From contig NZ_CP159831.1 in assembly GCF_047730075.1 (NCBI RefSeq), positions 682,001 through 746,000 on the forward strand: a DNA stretch of 64,000 nucleotides. Reading direction: 5' to 3'. Under the pieces are notes generated by a model. The model did no database searches and was not told the origin of the DNA. It worked only from the letters and a program-made list of their open reading frames with translations. Shown in pieces: positions 26,052-34,190 of the stretch. Origin of the DNA: Njordibacter sp905182035 (GTDB taxonomy: Bacteria; Pseudomonadota; Gammaproteobacteria; Pseudomonadales; Balneatricaceae). Position numbers and translations under genes: made by a program. Positions within the stretch are counted from its first letter, which is position 1. Each line of letters starts with the position of its first letter.

Positions 26052-26610
26052 TCAACGCTATGGTTATGCCAGAGTCAGTACTCATGACCAACACACCACC
26101 ATCCAAGTTGAGGCACTGAAAGCTGCAGGGTGTCATCGGGTCTGGGAAGAGAAAGTATCGGGTACTAGCAGGGTGTCTAGGGCGGAGCTAGAGAGCGTTC
26201 TAAGCTATCTTAGAGCTGGTGATACCTTGGTAGTCACTCGTATAGATAGGCTCGCTAGAAGCCTCAAAGACCTGCAGGACATCATCCATGAACTCAAAGG
26301 TCGAGGTGTCCATCTGCAAGCTACAGAGCAGCCTATAGATACCTCTACAGCAGCAGGTAAGGCTTTCTTAGATATGCTGGGTGTCTTTGCTGAGTTTGAG
26401 ACTAACCTACGCAGAGAGCGCCAATTGGACGGCATAGCGATGGCTAAGGCTGCTGGAAAGTACAAGGGCAAGGCTCCATTGAAGCAGGAGCTAAAGGACC
26501 TAGTCATCAACCTCTTTAAGTCTGGAGCTAAGCAGGTGGACATCATTAATCAGGTGGGCATTGGTCGAACATCAGTGCATTCAATTTTAAAGGCAGCAGG
26601 GCTGAAGTAG
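26041..26610 (+). CDS. Serine recombinase (resolvase/invertase family)
   Basis: A 189-aa small serine recombinase. ATG at 26041 with AGAGGTG upstream gives the canonical start MTEHQRYGYARVSTHDQ with catalytic Ser13. Further motifs: VSGTSRVSRAELESVLSYL, LVVTRIDRLARS, the GKAFLDMLGVFAEFETNLRRER arginine cluster (about 113-134) and a C-terminal Hin-type HTH (GAKQVDIINQVGIGRTSVHSIL). It could resolve element multimers, invert DNA or regulate itself through the TGTTCA cluster. No invertible inverted repeats were found nearby. Confidence 0.92.
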   Translation: MTEHQRYGYARVSTHDQHTTIQVEALKAAGCHRVWEEKVSGTSRVSRAELESVLSYLRAGDTLVVTRIDRLARSLKDLQDIIHELKGRGVHLQATEQPIDTSTAAGKAFLDMLGVFAEFETNLRRERQLDGIAMAKAAGKYKGKAPLKQELKDLVINLFKSGAKQVDIINQVGIGRTSVHSILKAAGLK

Positions 26611-26847
26611 ATGGTAAAAAGAGTTCTAGATTAGATAGTAAATAGCTTCTACTGTAGAGGCTGTGAATAAGCATATGAGTGGCTTCCAGGCTACAGAACC
26701 AAATCCCTCCCCCTGTTCAATAAAGCTGTTACCGTCCACATACGGCCCCACACGGGGTAACGGGCCTGAGTGCGTATAGATATAGTGGCACAGATTTTTG
26801 TGCCTAATTATTCCCAGAGAACCTCTAGAAACCAATAGAACCAGATG

Positions 26848-26893
26848 TATACTGTTTAATAAGAGTTATCGTTAACATAAGGAGTACGTTATG
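26848..26893 (+). promoter_or_regulatory. Promoter-leader cassette, copy A
   Basis: CCAGATG then TATACT (26848-26853), TAATAAG, GTTAAC, AAGGAG and ATG at 26891. The distance from the first T of TATACT to ATG is 43 bp, the same as in three other copies. TATACT is a good -10 element and AAGGAG the ribosome-binding site. Confidence 0.7.
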
Positions 26894-27220
26894 AACATAT
26901 TTAAAGGAATTAAGAAAGCTCATGAAGACCAAGATATGGAGGCGTTGCTGTCTTTGTACCATGAGGACTGTGAGTTTATTCGCCATAAAAATGGCACTAG
27001 TGGAACAAAGGCTGAATTCATGGAGCGGATTTCACGCTTTTGGTTAGCCCCCAGCTTTGACGAACGTATGCAACGCTGTATTTACGAAAATGATGATATT
27101 CTTGTGGAACACTCAGTAATGAGATTTCCGGATGGGACACGTGAGTCTTTGATTAGCGTCAAGATGATAGAGAATGGACAGATTATACGCGTTGAAACTG
27201 GTGCTACGCCGATGAAGTGA
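26891..27220 (+). CDS. NTF2-like (SnoaL-type) small protein, paralogue 1
   Basis: A 109-aa protein with the NTF2/SnoaL cone-fold pattern: an N-terminal helix with DMEALLSLYHEDCEFIRH, a middle helix FDERMQRCIYE, then strands DDILVEHSVMRFPDG and ENGQIIRVETGATPMK. No signal peptide. Two further copies of identical length at 28816 and 29211 share roughly 60 percent of residues. Such folds bind small molecules or serve as scaffolds; no catalytic residue is evident. Expressed from cassette copy A. Confidence 0.75.
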   Translation: MNIFKGIKKAHEDQDMEALLSLYHEDCEFIRHKNGTSGTKAEFMERISRFWLAPSFDERMQRCIYENDDILVEHSVMRFPDGTRESLISVKMIENGQIIRVETGATPMK

Positions 27221-27435
27221 TAAAAAGATTGACCTACGAGACTCAGGAGAACCTCGTGGTCAAAGATGAGCCTATGACAAGCATCATCGAAGGTAAACTT
27301 CACTAACGAAGCTATCAGTAATCATATTAGGTAACAATACTGCTTACATAGCTTTACGTTACATAGATAGATAGGTATCAATGATGGTCATGATGTATCA
27401 ACCTAACGCGTCTGTACGCTAGATGTGAGCAGTGA

Positions 27436-27528
27436 GGTGTCCTATGGCACTAACCATCTGCTGTGCACACTTGTATGCTTAAGGGCTTGTGCTAAACCAC
27501 CAGCACCAGATGTATACTGTCTAATAAG
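27436..27528. repeat. 93-bp perfect direct repeat, copy 1
   Basis: Identical to 28696-28788 over 93 bp, starting GGTGTCCTATGGCAC and ending GTCTAATAAG. It contains the upstream half of promoter-leader cassette B. Sequences diverge on both sides. Confidence 0.9.
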
Positions 27529-27558
27529 CACTATCGTTAACGCGAGGAAATGTAGATG
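27513..27558 (+). promoter_or_regulatory. Promoter-leader cassette, copy B
   Basis: TATACT at 27513-27518, TAATAAG, GTTAAC, a GAGG ribosome-binding site and ATG at 27556, again 43 bp from TATACT to ATG. It precedes the 37-aa secreted peptide instead of an NTF2-like gene. Confidence 0.65.
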
Positions 27559-27669
27559 CGTATAAGCAAACTATTAGTACCACTAGCTTTCTTAATGCTC
27601 TTCAGTAATGGAGTGGCGGCTACTGAAGGTTATCTCAGTGACCATAGCAGTGAGCCTAGCGAACTGTGA
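27556..27669 (+). CDS. 37-aa secreted peptide
   Basis: Thirty-seven codons: MRISKLLVPLAFLMLFSNGVAA followed by a 15-residue acidic/serine-rich tail (TEGYLSDHSSEPSEL). The first 22 residues form a textbook Sec signal peptide with an AXA-like cleavage site, so the mature product would be about 15 aa. A GAGG ribosome-binding site and cassette B precede it. Either a genuine secreted micropeptide or the surviving start of a longer lost gene; the intact promoter cassette argues that it is still expressed. Confidence 0.5.
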   Translation: MRISKLLVPLAFLMLFSNGVAATEGYLSDHSSEPSEL

Positions 27670-27790
27670 TGGAGTGGAACGACTCTCCGTCCGCACCATT
27701 CGTTTTCTCAAGTAACTGATATGTATACGTTTTCTTAAGTTTAGATAAGCGTAGTAGACGTTTTTCTTAAGTACATCCACCACACCTAAA
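27670..27790. other. Short intergenic stretch between convergent genes
   Basis: 121 bp between the secreted peptide and the Gly/Met-repeat protein. It contains CTTAAG and GTTTTCTTAAG direct repeats but no terminator I can define. Confidence 0.3.
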
Positions 27791-28540
27791 TTATGGTCGT
27801 GCAGCTGCTCCATCTGAGCCCATGGCTGAATCTGAGCCCATGGCCCCACCTGAGCCCATGGCCCCACCTGAGCCCATGGCCCCACCTGCTCCCATGGCTC
27901 CACCACCTAAATTATAATTTAGATGTTTCTCAAGGTCTTCAGCAAGTACAGAGCCTAACGATTCCCCAAGGCTATCAGCAAAGACAGATCCCAATGCATT
28001 TCCAAGGTCGCCTCCTATGCTAGGCAGAACGCTAAGGTCAACTTCTTTTCCTACCTCGTCCAAGGCTGAGTCAAACGATTCTTCAAACTCGTCTGATTGT
28101 AGTTGACCTAGTGGGCTTGCGCCTTCGCCGGCTAATTGGTTAACATTTAACGAATTTTCATCTATTGAAGGTGACGTTGGCGAATCGCTGATGTTTACTG
28201 CTGGTGAAGACAGAGCGTTGCTAAGAGTGATATTTTCTGTGATAGCTTTCCCAACTATTTCCATACGCTCTACAGGCGTTTTTTTCATCAAATCAACCAG
28301 TGGAACTGTAGTTACAATGTTATTGACAACCACATAAAAACTTTTGCCATGTATGCCCGATTTTATTTCCCCTGGCTTGACATTAGCTAGCATATTTTCT
28401 TTATTTTGGGGCGACATACCTTCATATACTTTGCCGTCAGAACCTATTACCTCCCCAGTTTTGAAAGTGAGGGCCATTGCTTGCTGGCTTAGAATTAAAA
28501 CGACAATTAAAAAAAGACTACGGGGTAAAAACTTTTTCAT
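27791..28540 (-). CDS. Secreted protein with C-terminal GGAMGS repeats
   Basis: A 249-aa protein. ATG at 28540 (MKKFLPRSLFLIVVLILSQQAMA) gives a clean signal peptide of about 23 residues with GAGGT upstream; the longer frame to 28591 would bury it. The mature part starts LTFKTGEVIGSDGKVYEGMSP and has an amphipathic, Asp/Ser-rich middle (residues 110-210). The tail repeats a Gly-Gly-Ala-Met-Gly-Ser motif about five times. No known domain was recognised; the tail could be a flexible linker or surface-interaction segment. Element cargo, probably periplasmic or extracellular. Confidence 0.65.
   Translation of the reverse strand: MKKFLPRSLFLIVVLILSQQAMALTFKTGEVIGSDGKVYEGMSPQNKENMLANVKPGEIKSGIHGKSFYVVVNNIVTTVPLVDLMKKTPVERMEIVGKAITENITLSNALSSPAVNISDSPTSPSIDENSLNVNQLAGEGASPLGQLQSDEFEESFDSALDEVGKEVDLSVLPSIGGDLGNALGSVFADSLGESLGSVLAEDLEKHLNYNLGGGAMGAGGAMGSGGAMGSGGAMGSDSAMGSDGAAARP
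27816..27900. repeat. 18-bp tandem repeat in the Gly/Met-rich tail
   Basis: Units of the form GAGCCCATGGCCCCACCT recur with an 18-bp period and a few substitutions. They encode the GGAMGS-type hexapeptide on the minus strand. The G+C content is well above the surrounding element, as expected of slippage-prone repeats. Confidence 0.85.
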
Positions 28541-28695
28541 GACGACCTCTGTATTCAGAAATATTAAAATGGTGCAGTTAGCACTAAACATAATTTTTAT
28601 TTATATTATTCAATTAGCTTAGGTTTTGATTTAAATTAAAGATAAACCTATTTTAAGGTTTGTTGCAAGCTAAATGCCTCTCACAGGCCCTCCGT

Positions 28696-28788
28696 GGTGT
28701 CCTATGGCACTAACCATCTGCTGTGCACACTTGTATGCTTAAGGGCTTGTGCTAAACCACCAGCACCAGATGTATACTGTCTAATAAG
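28696..28788. repeat. 93-bp perfect direct repeat, copy 2
   Basis: Second copy of the 27436-27528 repeat, 1260 bp away. It ends inside promoter-leader cassette C, before the second NTF2-like gene. Perfect identity indicates recent duplication or gene conversion. Confidence 0.9.
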
Positions 28789-28818
28789 GATTATTGTTAA
28801 CATAAGGAGTACGTTATG
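28773..28818 (+). promoter_or_regulatory. Promoter-leader cassette, copy C
   Basis: TATACT at 28773-28778, TAATAAG, GTTAAC, AAGGAG and ATG at 28816, with the same 43-bp spacing as the other copies. Confidence 0.7.
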
Positions 28819-29145
28819 AAACTGCATAAAGCAATTAAGAAAGCCAATGACGAAAAAGATATTGAAGCATTAATGCCTTTGTATCATGAGGACTTTGAAT
28901 TTGTTCGCCACCAATCCGGCACCACCATCAACAAGTCTGAATACAGGGTTCTAATTTCAGGCATGTGGTCTCAGACTAACTTTAAAGAAGTTATGCACCG
29001 CTGCATCTATGAAAATAACGATATCTTGGTAGAACACTCGGTGACGAAGTATCAGGATGGGTCACGGGAGTCTTTGATTAGCGTTAAGATGCTAGAAAAT
29101 GGACAGGTTTTGAGGCAAGAAACTGGTGCTACGCTGATGAAGTGA
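28816..29145 (+). CDS. NTF2-like small protein, paralogue 2
   Basis: A 109-aa paralogue of the 26891 and 29211 genes. The shared core includes LYHEDFEFVRH, RCIYENNDILVEHSV, DGSRESLISVKM and ETGATLMK. Differences cluster in the middle loop (residues about 38-55), which in NTF2-like folds lines the pocket, so the three copies may bind different partners. Expressed from cassette C; paralogue 3 follows after 65 bp. Confidence 0.75.
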   Translation: MKLHKAIKKANDEKDIEALMPLYHEDFEFVRHQSGTTINKSEYRVLISGMWSQTNFKEVMHRCIYENNDILVEHSVTKYQDGSRESLISVKMLENGQVLRQETGATLMK

Positions 29146-29167
29146 TAAATACCAATACCAGCAGACG

Positions 29168-29213
29168 TATACTGCCTAATAAGAATTATTGTTAATAAAA
29201 GGAGTACGTTATG
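29168..29213 (+). promoter_or_regulatory. Promoter-leader cassette, copy D
   Basis: TATACT at 29168-29173, TAATAAG, TGTTAA, AAGGAG and ATG at 29211, 43 bp apart as in copies A-C. GTTAAC has drifted to GTTAAT here. Confidence 0.7.
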
Positions 29214-29540
29214 AACATGTTTAAAGCACTTCAGAAGGCAGAAGCAGAAAAGGATATTGAGGCGTTAATGTCGCTCTATCACGAAGATTTTGAGTTTGTT
29301 CGTCACCAAACTGGCACCACGATGAACAAGACTGAGTTAAGGGTGATATTGTTAGGCATGATGACTCACCCAAGCTTTGAAGAACTTATGCAACGCTGCA
29401 TTTACGAAAATGACGATATTCTTGTGACACACGCGGTGATGAGGTTTCAAGATGGGTCACGTGAGTCTGTGCTTGGTGCTAAGATGATAGAGAATGGACT
29501 GATTATACGCTCTGAAACTGGTGCTACGCCGATGAAGTGA
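29211..29540 (+). CDS. NTF2-like small protein, paralogue 3
   Basis: A 109-aa third paralogue, starting MNMFKALQKAEAEKDIEALM and ending IIRSETGATPMK. It is nearest to paralogue 2 in the N-terminal half and to paralogue 1 (MNIFKGIKKA, MQRCIYENDDILV) elsewhere, a pattern suggesting recombination among copies. The HEDFEF core is conserved. No export signal. Confidence 0.75.
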   Translation: MNMFKALQKAEAEKDIEALMSLYHEDFEFVRHQTGTTMNKTELRVILLGMMTHPSFEELMQRCIYENDDILVTHAVMRFQDGSRESVLGAKMIENGLIIRSETGATPMK

Positions 29541-29971
29541 TAGAAACATCTGTAACCAAATGTGTGCTGGCTAATGGTTCAACACCTCTCGTCATAGTAA
29601 TAATAGTTTCTAAAACCTCAGACAAGTCATAGAGTTAAGTAGTCCAATAACTACCCTTCTTCTAGGCTCCTAAGAGGCCCTCAGAGGGACTTAACCCTAG
29701 GGCATGCCTCGCATTATACTATATTAAAGTCTTCTTATATAGCCTTAGGAGAGCCTCTAGAGGCATCATCTTAGGCATACACATGTACGGCAGTGAGAGT
29801 GCCAATCGACTACGTTTTGCCTTGAACTATAGCTAGGTTTACTGCACTAGAAAGGGGCTGAACATACAATTATTATATGGCATTAAGAAATATCAGAAAT
29901 ATTCCTACGGCTAAAATGGTACTGTGAACTCAGGACTATTGTAAAGTCTAATAGAACAGGGGGTAATTATC
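29541..29971. other. Non-coding gap in element 1
   Basis: About 430 bp without a credible gene. It holds a 12-bp palindrome GCCTCTAGAGGC near 29752 and several related CCTNAGAGG-like strings (29660-29780), which may be regulatory or remnants of repeats. The promoter of the following secreted-protein pair must lie at its right end. Confidence 0.4.
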
Positions 29972-31837
29972 ATGAATTTCTATTGTCGTATCGTCTGCGT
30001 ACTAATCGCATCATTGATGGCAACACATGCCTTGTCTCAAGACCTATCAGGCTGGTCTGATAAGACTTTGTGCAGGCTAGCCTCTAGCCAACAGGACGAC
30101 CCTCAGTACCTTCAAGAAGCTACAGAGAGAGGAATCAGTTGTGGAAGTGGGGTTGCCAAAAAACAAAGCTCAAACTCAAAAGCAGGGAATGTTAAAGCCA
30201 AGGATATTAACTTCCCCGGCAAATTTTATACAACAGAAATCAAATCGTGTAAGGCAATGGCAGGCAGTCCAACATTTAATGAAGCTCCCTCGTTACTTAG
30301 AGTTAAAGGACTAGTTGGCTACGATTGGCACGCTGATTGGAAAGCAAATAGCGTCTCCATTAGCCCTCAGACTGAAAATATTTCAGAGCCAATAAAGGTC
30401 TTCATGGCAGCAACACAAAACGCAATTGGCAATGACAACCAAGCAAATATAAAAACGGCTAAAAACTTGTTAATAGATTTGGCTAAAGCAGATACCTTGT
30501 ATGACAGTATTGGTTACCATGATGTAAAAAAGAAACCTTTGTGTTATGCCAACGGGGACTCTAATTCGCCCTGTTGGTTTCATCAATATTCATTTGCAAG
30601 TGATGTTTTTGCGCACTATATGATTACTGCATTGTGGTTAAAAGATGAGCTGAATGAGCAAGAATTTAAAGTGGTAGACCAGTATATGAAAAAAATGTAC
30701 AAAAAGTTTCTACAGCCAAAAGAATTCCAGAAAGAAGGTCAAGGGTTTTATGGTATGGCTAATGGCGGTCTATCAATATTAATTTACGCCTCTTGGACAA
30801 ACAATAAAAAACTTGCAGCAAAAGAGATGAACTTTAGATTCAAAGAAATGGACCGGCTGTTTTATGAAGATGGCTACATCAACAATAATTCATTTAGAGG
30901 CACTAAGGCACTGTGGTATCACTCAATGGGTTTAAATGTTGCACTTAGCTATGCCTATATTGCAGACCTATGGGGCGCAGAAGTGCCAACAAAACTACAA
31001 ACAAAATTAGTTAGAGCGTCAAAAGTAACTAACCTGGCAATCACTGATTGGGATACGTTTACAAGTAGAAAGTACAGTGGCACTCAGCATAATAAGATTT
31101 CAAGTAAGGATAGTGCAAGACTTCATACAAACAACTTTACATTTGCCCTAGGCCGATTGATGAAGATAGTTACTAATGTAGAACTAGAGCACGACGCTGT
31201 ATACCTTCAAAAAAGAAAATATCGTATGAAATTTGGCATAGACGAAACGATTGGATTTAACCCAAATTGTACTGATAAAGCTTTAGCAGCAGATAACAGT
31301 CCTGAAGAATTAGCAAAAAAAGAAGCCAAGCAAATTGAAGCTACTTCACAACTATCCATCTTTAAAATTGAGGGTGAAACACTCAACTTAGCGTTAGATA
31401 AGGCAGATTTTATTGAAGTTAGACCCTTTGTATTAGAACGTTCAGAAGAATACCTTCAGCCCTATCAGTTGCATAAATCCAAGATACAGGGGAGTCTAAG
31501 GTTGGGTGGTAATAAAAAAATTAGTTTTAGTACCTTAGTATTTAAACAGGCAGGTGACCAAGAGCAAAGGCTAGTGATTAATGTAGATTCTCGGTCACTG
31601 CAGCCTTTTAAACGGCACAGTGATTCTCTTCAAAAGAAATGTGGAAAGGGTCTAATGGAATGGGGCTGGCTAAGTTTTATTAGTGAAACCAACGATATTG
31701 AGAATGCTAAGAACCAACAATGTCATTATGATTATTTTAAAGATGCTAATGACAAGCCAGCTTGGGAGTTGTTCCAAACAGTCTTAGGTGGCACAGATTC
31801 TATATTAGGCTATCTGCAAACAAATGTTGAAAGGTAA
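29972..31837 (+). CDS. Secreted alginate-lyase-like protein
   Basis: A 621-aa protein with a signal peptide (MNFYCRIVCVLIASLMATHALS), then a small Cys-containing module (GWSDKTLCRLASS...EATERGISCG, residues about 26-58), then a long alpha-helical region. The region GYHDVKKK, FYGMANGGLSILIYASW and ALWYHSMGLNVALSYAYI resembles the alpha/alpha-barrel of PF05426-type alginate lyases, though I cannot place all catalytic residues. A beta-rich tail (450-621) follows. Probably a periplasmic or extracellular polysaccharide-active enzyme. It heads a pair with the FG-GAP gene, which begins with nearly the same leader. Confidence 0.55.
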   Translation: MNFYCRIVCVLIASLMATHALSQDLSGWSDKTLCRLASSQQDDPQYLQEATERGISCGSGVAKKQSSNSKAGNVKAKDINFPGKFYTTEIKSCKAMAGSPTFNEAPSLLRVKGLVGYDWHADWKANSVSISPQTENISEPIKVFMAATQNAIGNDNQANIKTAKNLLIDLAKADTLYDSIGYHDVKKKPLCYANGDSNSPCWFHQYSFASDVFAHYMITALWLKDELNEQEFKVVDQYMKKMYKKFLQPKEFQKEGQGFYGMANGGLSILIYASWTNNKKLAAKEMNFRFKEMDRLFYEDGYINNNSFRGTKALWYHSMGLNVALSYAYIADLWGAEVPTKLQTKLVRASKVTNLAITDWDTFTSRKYSGTQHNKISSKDSARLHTNNFTFALGRLMKIVTNVELEHDAVYLQKRKYRMKFGIDETIGFNPNCTDKALAADNSPEELAKKEAKQIEATSQLSIFKIEGETLNLALDKADFIEVRPFVLERSEEYLQPYQLHKSKIQGSLRLGGNKKISFSTLVFKQAGDQEQRLVINVDSRSLQPFKRHSDSLQKKCGKGLMEWGWLSFISETNDIENAKNQQCHYDYFKDANDKPAWELFQTVLGGTDSILGYLQTNVER

Positions 31838-31854
31838 ATTGGAGAGTGGCTAAT

Positions 31855-33822
31855 ATGAATTTCTATTGTCGTATCGTCTGCGTACTAATCGCATCATTAA
31901 TGGCTCCACACGCGTTGTCTCAAGATGTATCAGGTTGGTCTGATAAGACTATCTGTCGTCTTGCGAAAGCAACTCCTGACAATGTTGAGTATCAAGCCGA
32001 GTTGACCAGTCGAGGGCTAAGTTGTGGTGGAGCAATTAGATCTTTATCTGAAACTGCTAAATCTACTGCCGAAAGTACAGACAAAACACAAATCGAGTGG
32101 GTTGATGGGTTGTATGCGAAATCACTAACAAATGAATTCAAGGTCTTCAGCAAAGATTTCAGTAAGTCTGTCGAACCTGGGGGTTCTCAAATTATACCCC
32201 TGGGTTGGGGTGATTTTTCAGGAGATGGGTTGCCTGAACTTGTGTACGGCATACAATATTGGGATGTAAAAAAAGGCTCTAATATTAAGCTAATAGTTTT
32301 GACAACAACTCCTGGCAAGGGTTTTTCTTTGTTTAAACCAATAATGGACATAGCTCCCTATACTTGCAATCCTAGAAGTTCGGTCATTAAGGATTTTAAT
32401 GGAGATGGGGTCAACGATATTTTCATTGCTGACACTGGAGTTGATTATGAGCCATTTCCTGGCTGTCAAAACTCATTAATCTTGAGTGCTCCTAACGGTA
32501 AATTTATAAATGCCACTTCAAGCTTACCGCAAATACTAGACTTTACTCACGGGGTTACCAGTGGCGATGTTGACTCAGATGGGGATATTGATTTGTTTGT
32601 TACGCAAGCCGGGCAGCCCAATGCTCCCCATTATTTCTTAAGAAATAATGGCAAAGGTAGATTTACTAAAGTTCCAGATGGGCAGCTATTAGATAGAGGT
32701 TTTTCTTATATATCGTTCCAACCTGGTCCTGGTCATAAAAGAAGAAACTTATACTATACTCCAGGTTTGGAGTTTGTTGATGACGATGACAAGCTTGATT
32801 TAATTCTTTTAAGTGGCAAGCTTGAAGGTGCTGACAATAACAGAATAATTTTTGGTTCTAATTCAGGATTCAAAAAAAGTGATGCCCTTGAACTTCAGCC
32901 CGGAAGATTTGGTAAGAAAAGTGCTGGATACAATTACCTCGTAACAGATATTGATAATGATGGTGATAACGATATATTGATACTTCATGTAACAAAAAAT
33001 CCATTGATACATTCGAGCCATCTTGGCATAGAACTTCAGGTTCTTATCCAGGAAAAAAATCGAAAATTCGTCGATAAAAGTAATTTTTATTTTCCAGAAA
33101 TTGCCTTTGATTATGGAGATTGGAACAAATCATTTAACTTGATAGATATAAATAATGACGATAAAAAAGATATTGTATTGACTTCTAATCATGGAATTGA
33201 CATGCCACTCATGCAGCAAATAGGGAGTCAAATTAAACAAGCTCCGCCTAAGGTGTTTATTAGACAAGAGGACAGCTCATTTAGACCTCTAAATAATGAT
33301 TTACTTACTGGTGGAGAAAAGTACACCCTCGCTGGTATTCGCCCAATCGATATAGACAATGATGGAGATATAGAATTTGTTGTCCAGAAAAACTGGGAAA
33401 ATGGGTTTACTGTACAAGTACTCGAGTTAACGACGAATAAAGAAGAAGCGATGTATTATACAGCCCCAACTGAAATTATAAGCAGCCCGTTATTCGACGG
33501 TCGTTATTCTTTTACTGTATTCCGCCACCATGAAGACGAAGGAAGTAAGCGTCTAGGAAATGGTTATATTGAAATTAACAATGGAATAATGACTGTAGCA
33601 AAAGATGGTCGTTCTCTAGATACGGGTTCAATAGACCTTTATGATTCATTTAAAGGTCAAATTGATAAGAAAGGTAATATTGTCAGTTCACTTAATATAA
33701 ATATTATGTTTGGTGAAGAAGGCAGTAATATAGTCAGTTTGAAGGGAAACAAAGATAGTCAATTTGAAGGCGCATGGAATAATGATTGGGAAGTGATTTT
33801 CAAGTTGGGGAAAAAAGAGTAA
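31855..33822 (+). CDS. Secreted FG-GAP/VCBS beta-propeller protein
   Basis: A 655-aa protein starting at ATG 31855 with GGAG 11 bases upstream. The signal peptide and Cys module (GWSDKTICRLAKA...LTSRGLSCGG) nearly duplicate those of the preceding gene. The body contains calcium-binding FG-GAP/VCBS blades: DFSGDGLPELVYG, DFNGDGVNDIFIAD, DVDSDGDIDLFVTQ, DIDNDGDNDILIL, DINNDDKKDIVL and DIDNDGDIEFVVQ. It probably folds as an extracellular beta-propeller for adhesion or ligand binding. Base composition is visibly A+T-rich compared with the host arms. Confidence 0.8.
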   Translation: MNFYCRIVCVLIASLMAPHALSQDVSGWSDKTICRLAKATPDNVEYQAELTSRGLSCGGAIRSLSETAKSTAESTDKTQIEWVDGLYAKSLTNEFKVFSKDFSKSVEPGGSQIIPLGWGDFSGDGLPELVYGIQYWDVKKGSNIKLIVLTTTPGKGFSLFKPIMDIAPYTCNPRSSVIKDFNGDGVNDIFIADTGVDYEPFPGCQNSLILSAPNGKFINATSSLPQILDFTHGVTSGDVDSDGDIDLFVTQAGQPNAPHYFLRNNGKGRFTKVPDGQLLDRGFSYISFQPGPGHKRRNLYYTPGLEFVDDDDKLDLILLSGKLEGADNNRIIFGSNSGFKKSDALELQPGRFGKKSAGYNYLVTDIDNDGDNDILILHVTKNPLIHSSHLGIELQVLIQEKNRKFVDKSNFYFPEIAFDYGDWNKSFNLIDINNDDKKDIVLTSNHGIDMPLMQQIGSQIKQAPPKVFIRQEDSSFRPLNNDLLTGGEKYTLAGIRPIDIDNDGDIEFVVQKNWENGFTVQVLELTTNKEEAMYYTAPTEIISSPLFDGRYSFTVFRHHEDEGSKRLGNGYIEINNGIMTVAKDGRSLDTGSIDLYDSFKGQIDKKGNIVSSLNINIMFGEEGSNIVSLKGNKDSQFEGAWNNDWEVIFKLGKKE

Positions 33823-33823
33823 G

Positions 33824-34036
33824 TTAAAACCACCTATCACCAGCACTTTTATAGACACCTGTAGCACTATCAATAAACTTCTGAATCTCCCCATTGAAAG
33901 CCTCAAGCTTCTGTTGAGCAGTCATAGTTTCAGCATCAGTATCCATCTGTTCAGTCCAGTAATTAACAGCCATTGAGAGGGCTTCTAATCGGTCATCATG
34001 GACAATAGCTCCCCTGTCTTTAGTCAGCCTAGTCAC
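33824..34036 (-). pseudogene. C-terminal fragment of a T7-like phage terminase large subunit
   Basis: A 70-codon minus-strand frame starting MTRLTKDRGAIVHDDRLEALSMAVNYW. The string R-L-T-x-D-R-G-x-x-x-H-D-D-R-L-x-A-L is, from memory, the conserved C-terminal end of T7-like TerL. The ATPase and most of the nuclease domain are absent, so it cannot package DNA alone. It lies about 155 bp from tRNA-Ser copy 2. It may be a prophage relic, or sequence kept because it overlaps a packaging signal shared with a helper phage. Confidence 0.65.
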
Positions 34037-34190
34037 TGTGTAACATCGGTGTGATACAATCTCATTTCGAGTGTATTACTTGAAACTGATGAATTACTTG
34101 GGCATGTTAATGTTCTGGCAGATAGCTAAGACGCTAACTCATTGAATATTAGAACTATCTAGCAAAAGCATAGAATCTTCGCCTTCAAAT

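Noticed and set aside
27592..27906. Trp/Pro-rich frame (GPWAQV repeats) over the tandem repeat
   Set aside because: Alternative-frame shadow of the GGAMGS-encoding repeat; the other frame has the signal peptide.
29211..29540. CRISPR-like impression from the repeated blocks at 26.8-29.5 kb
   Set aside because: The repeats are promoter leaders before genes, unevenly spaced, with no spacers or cas genes.
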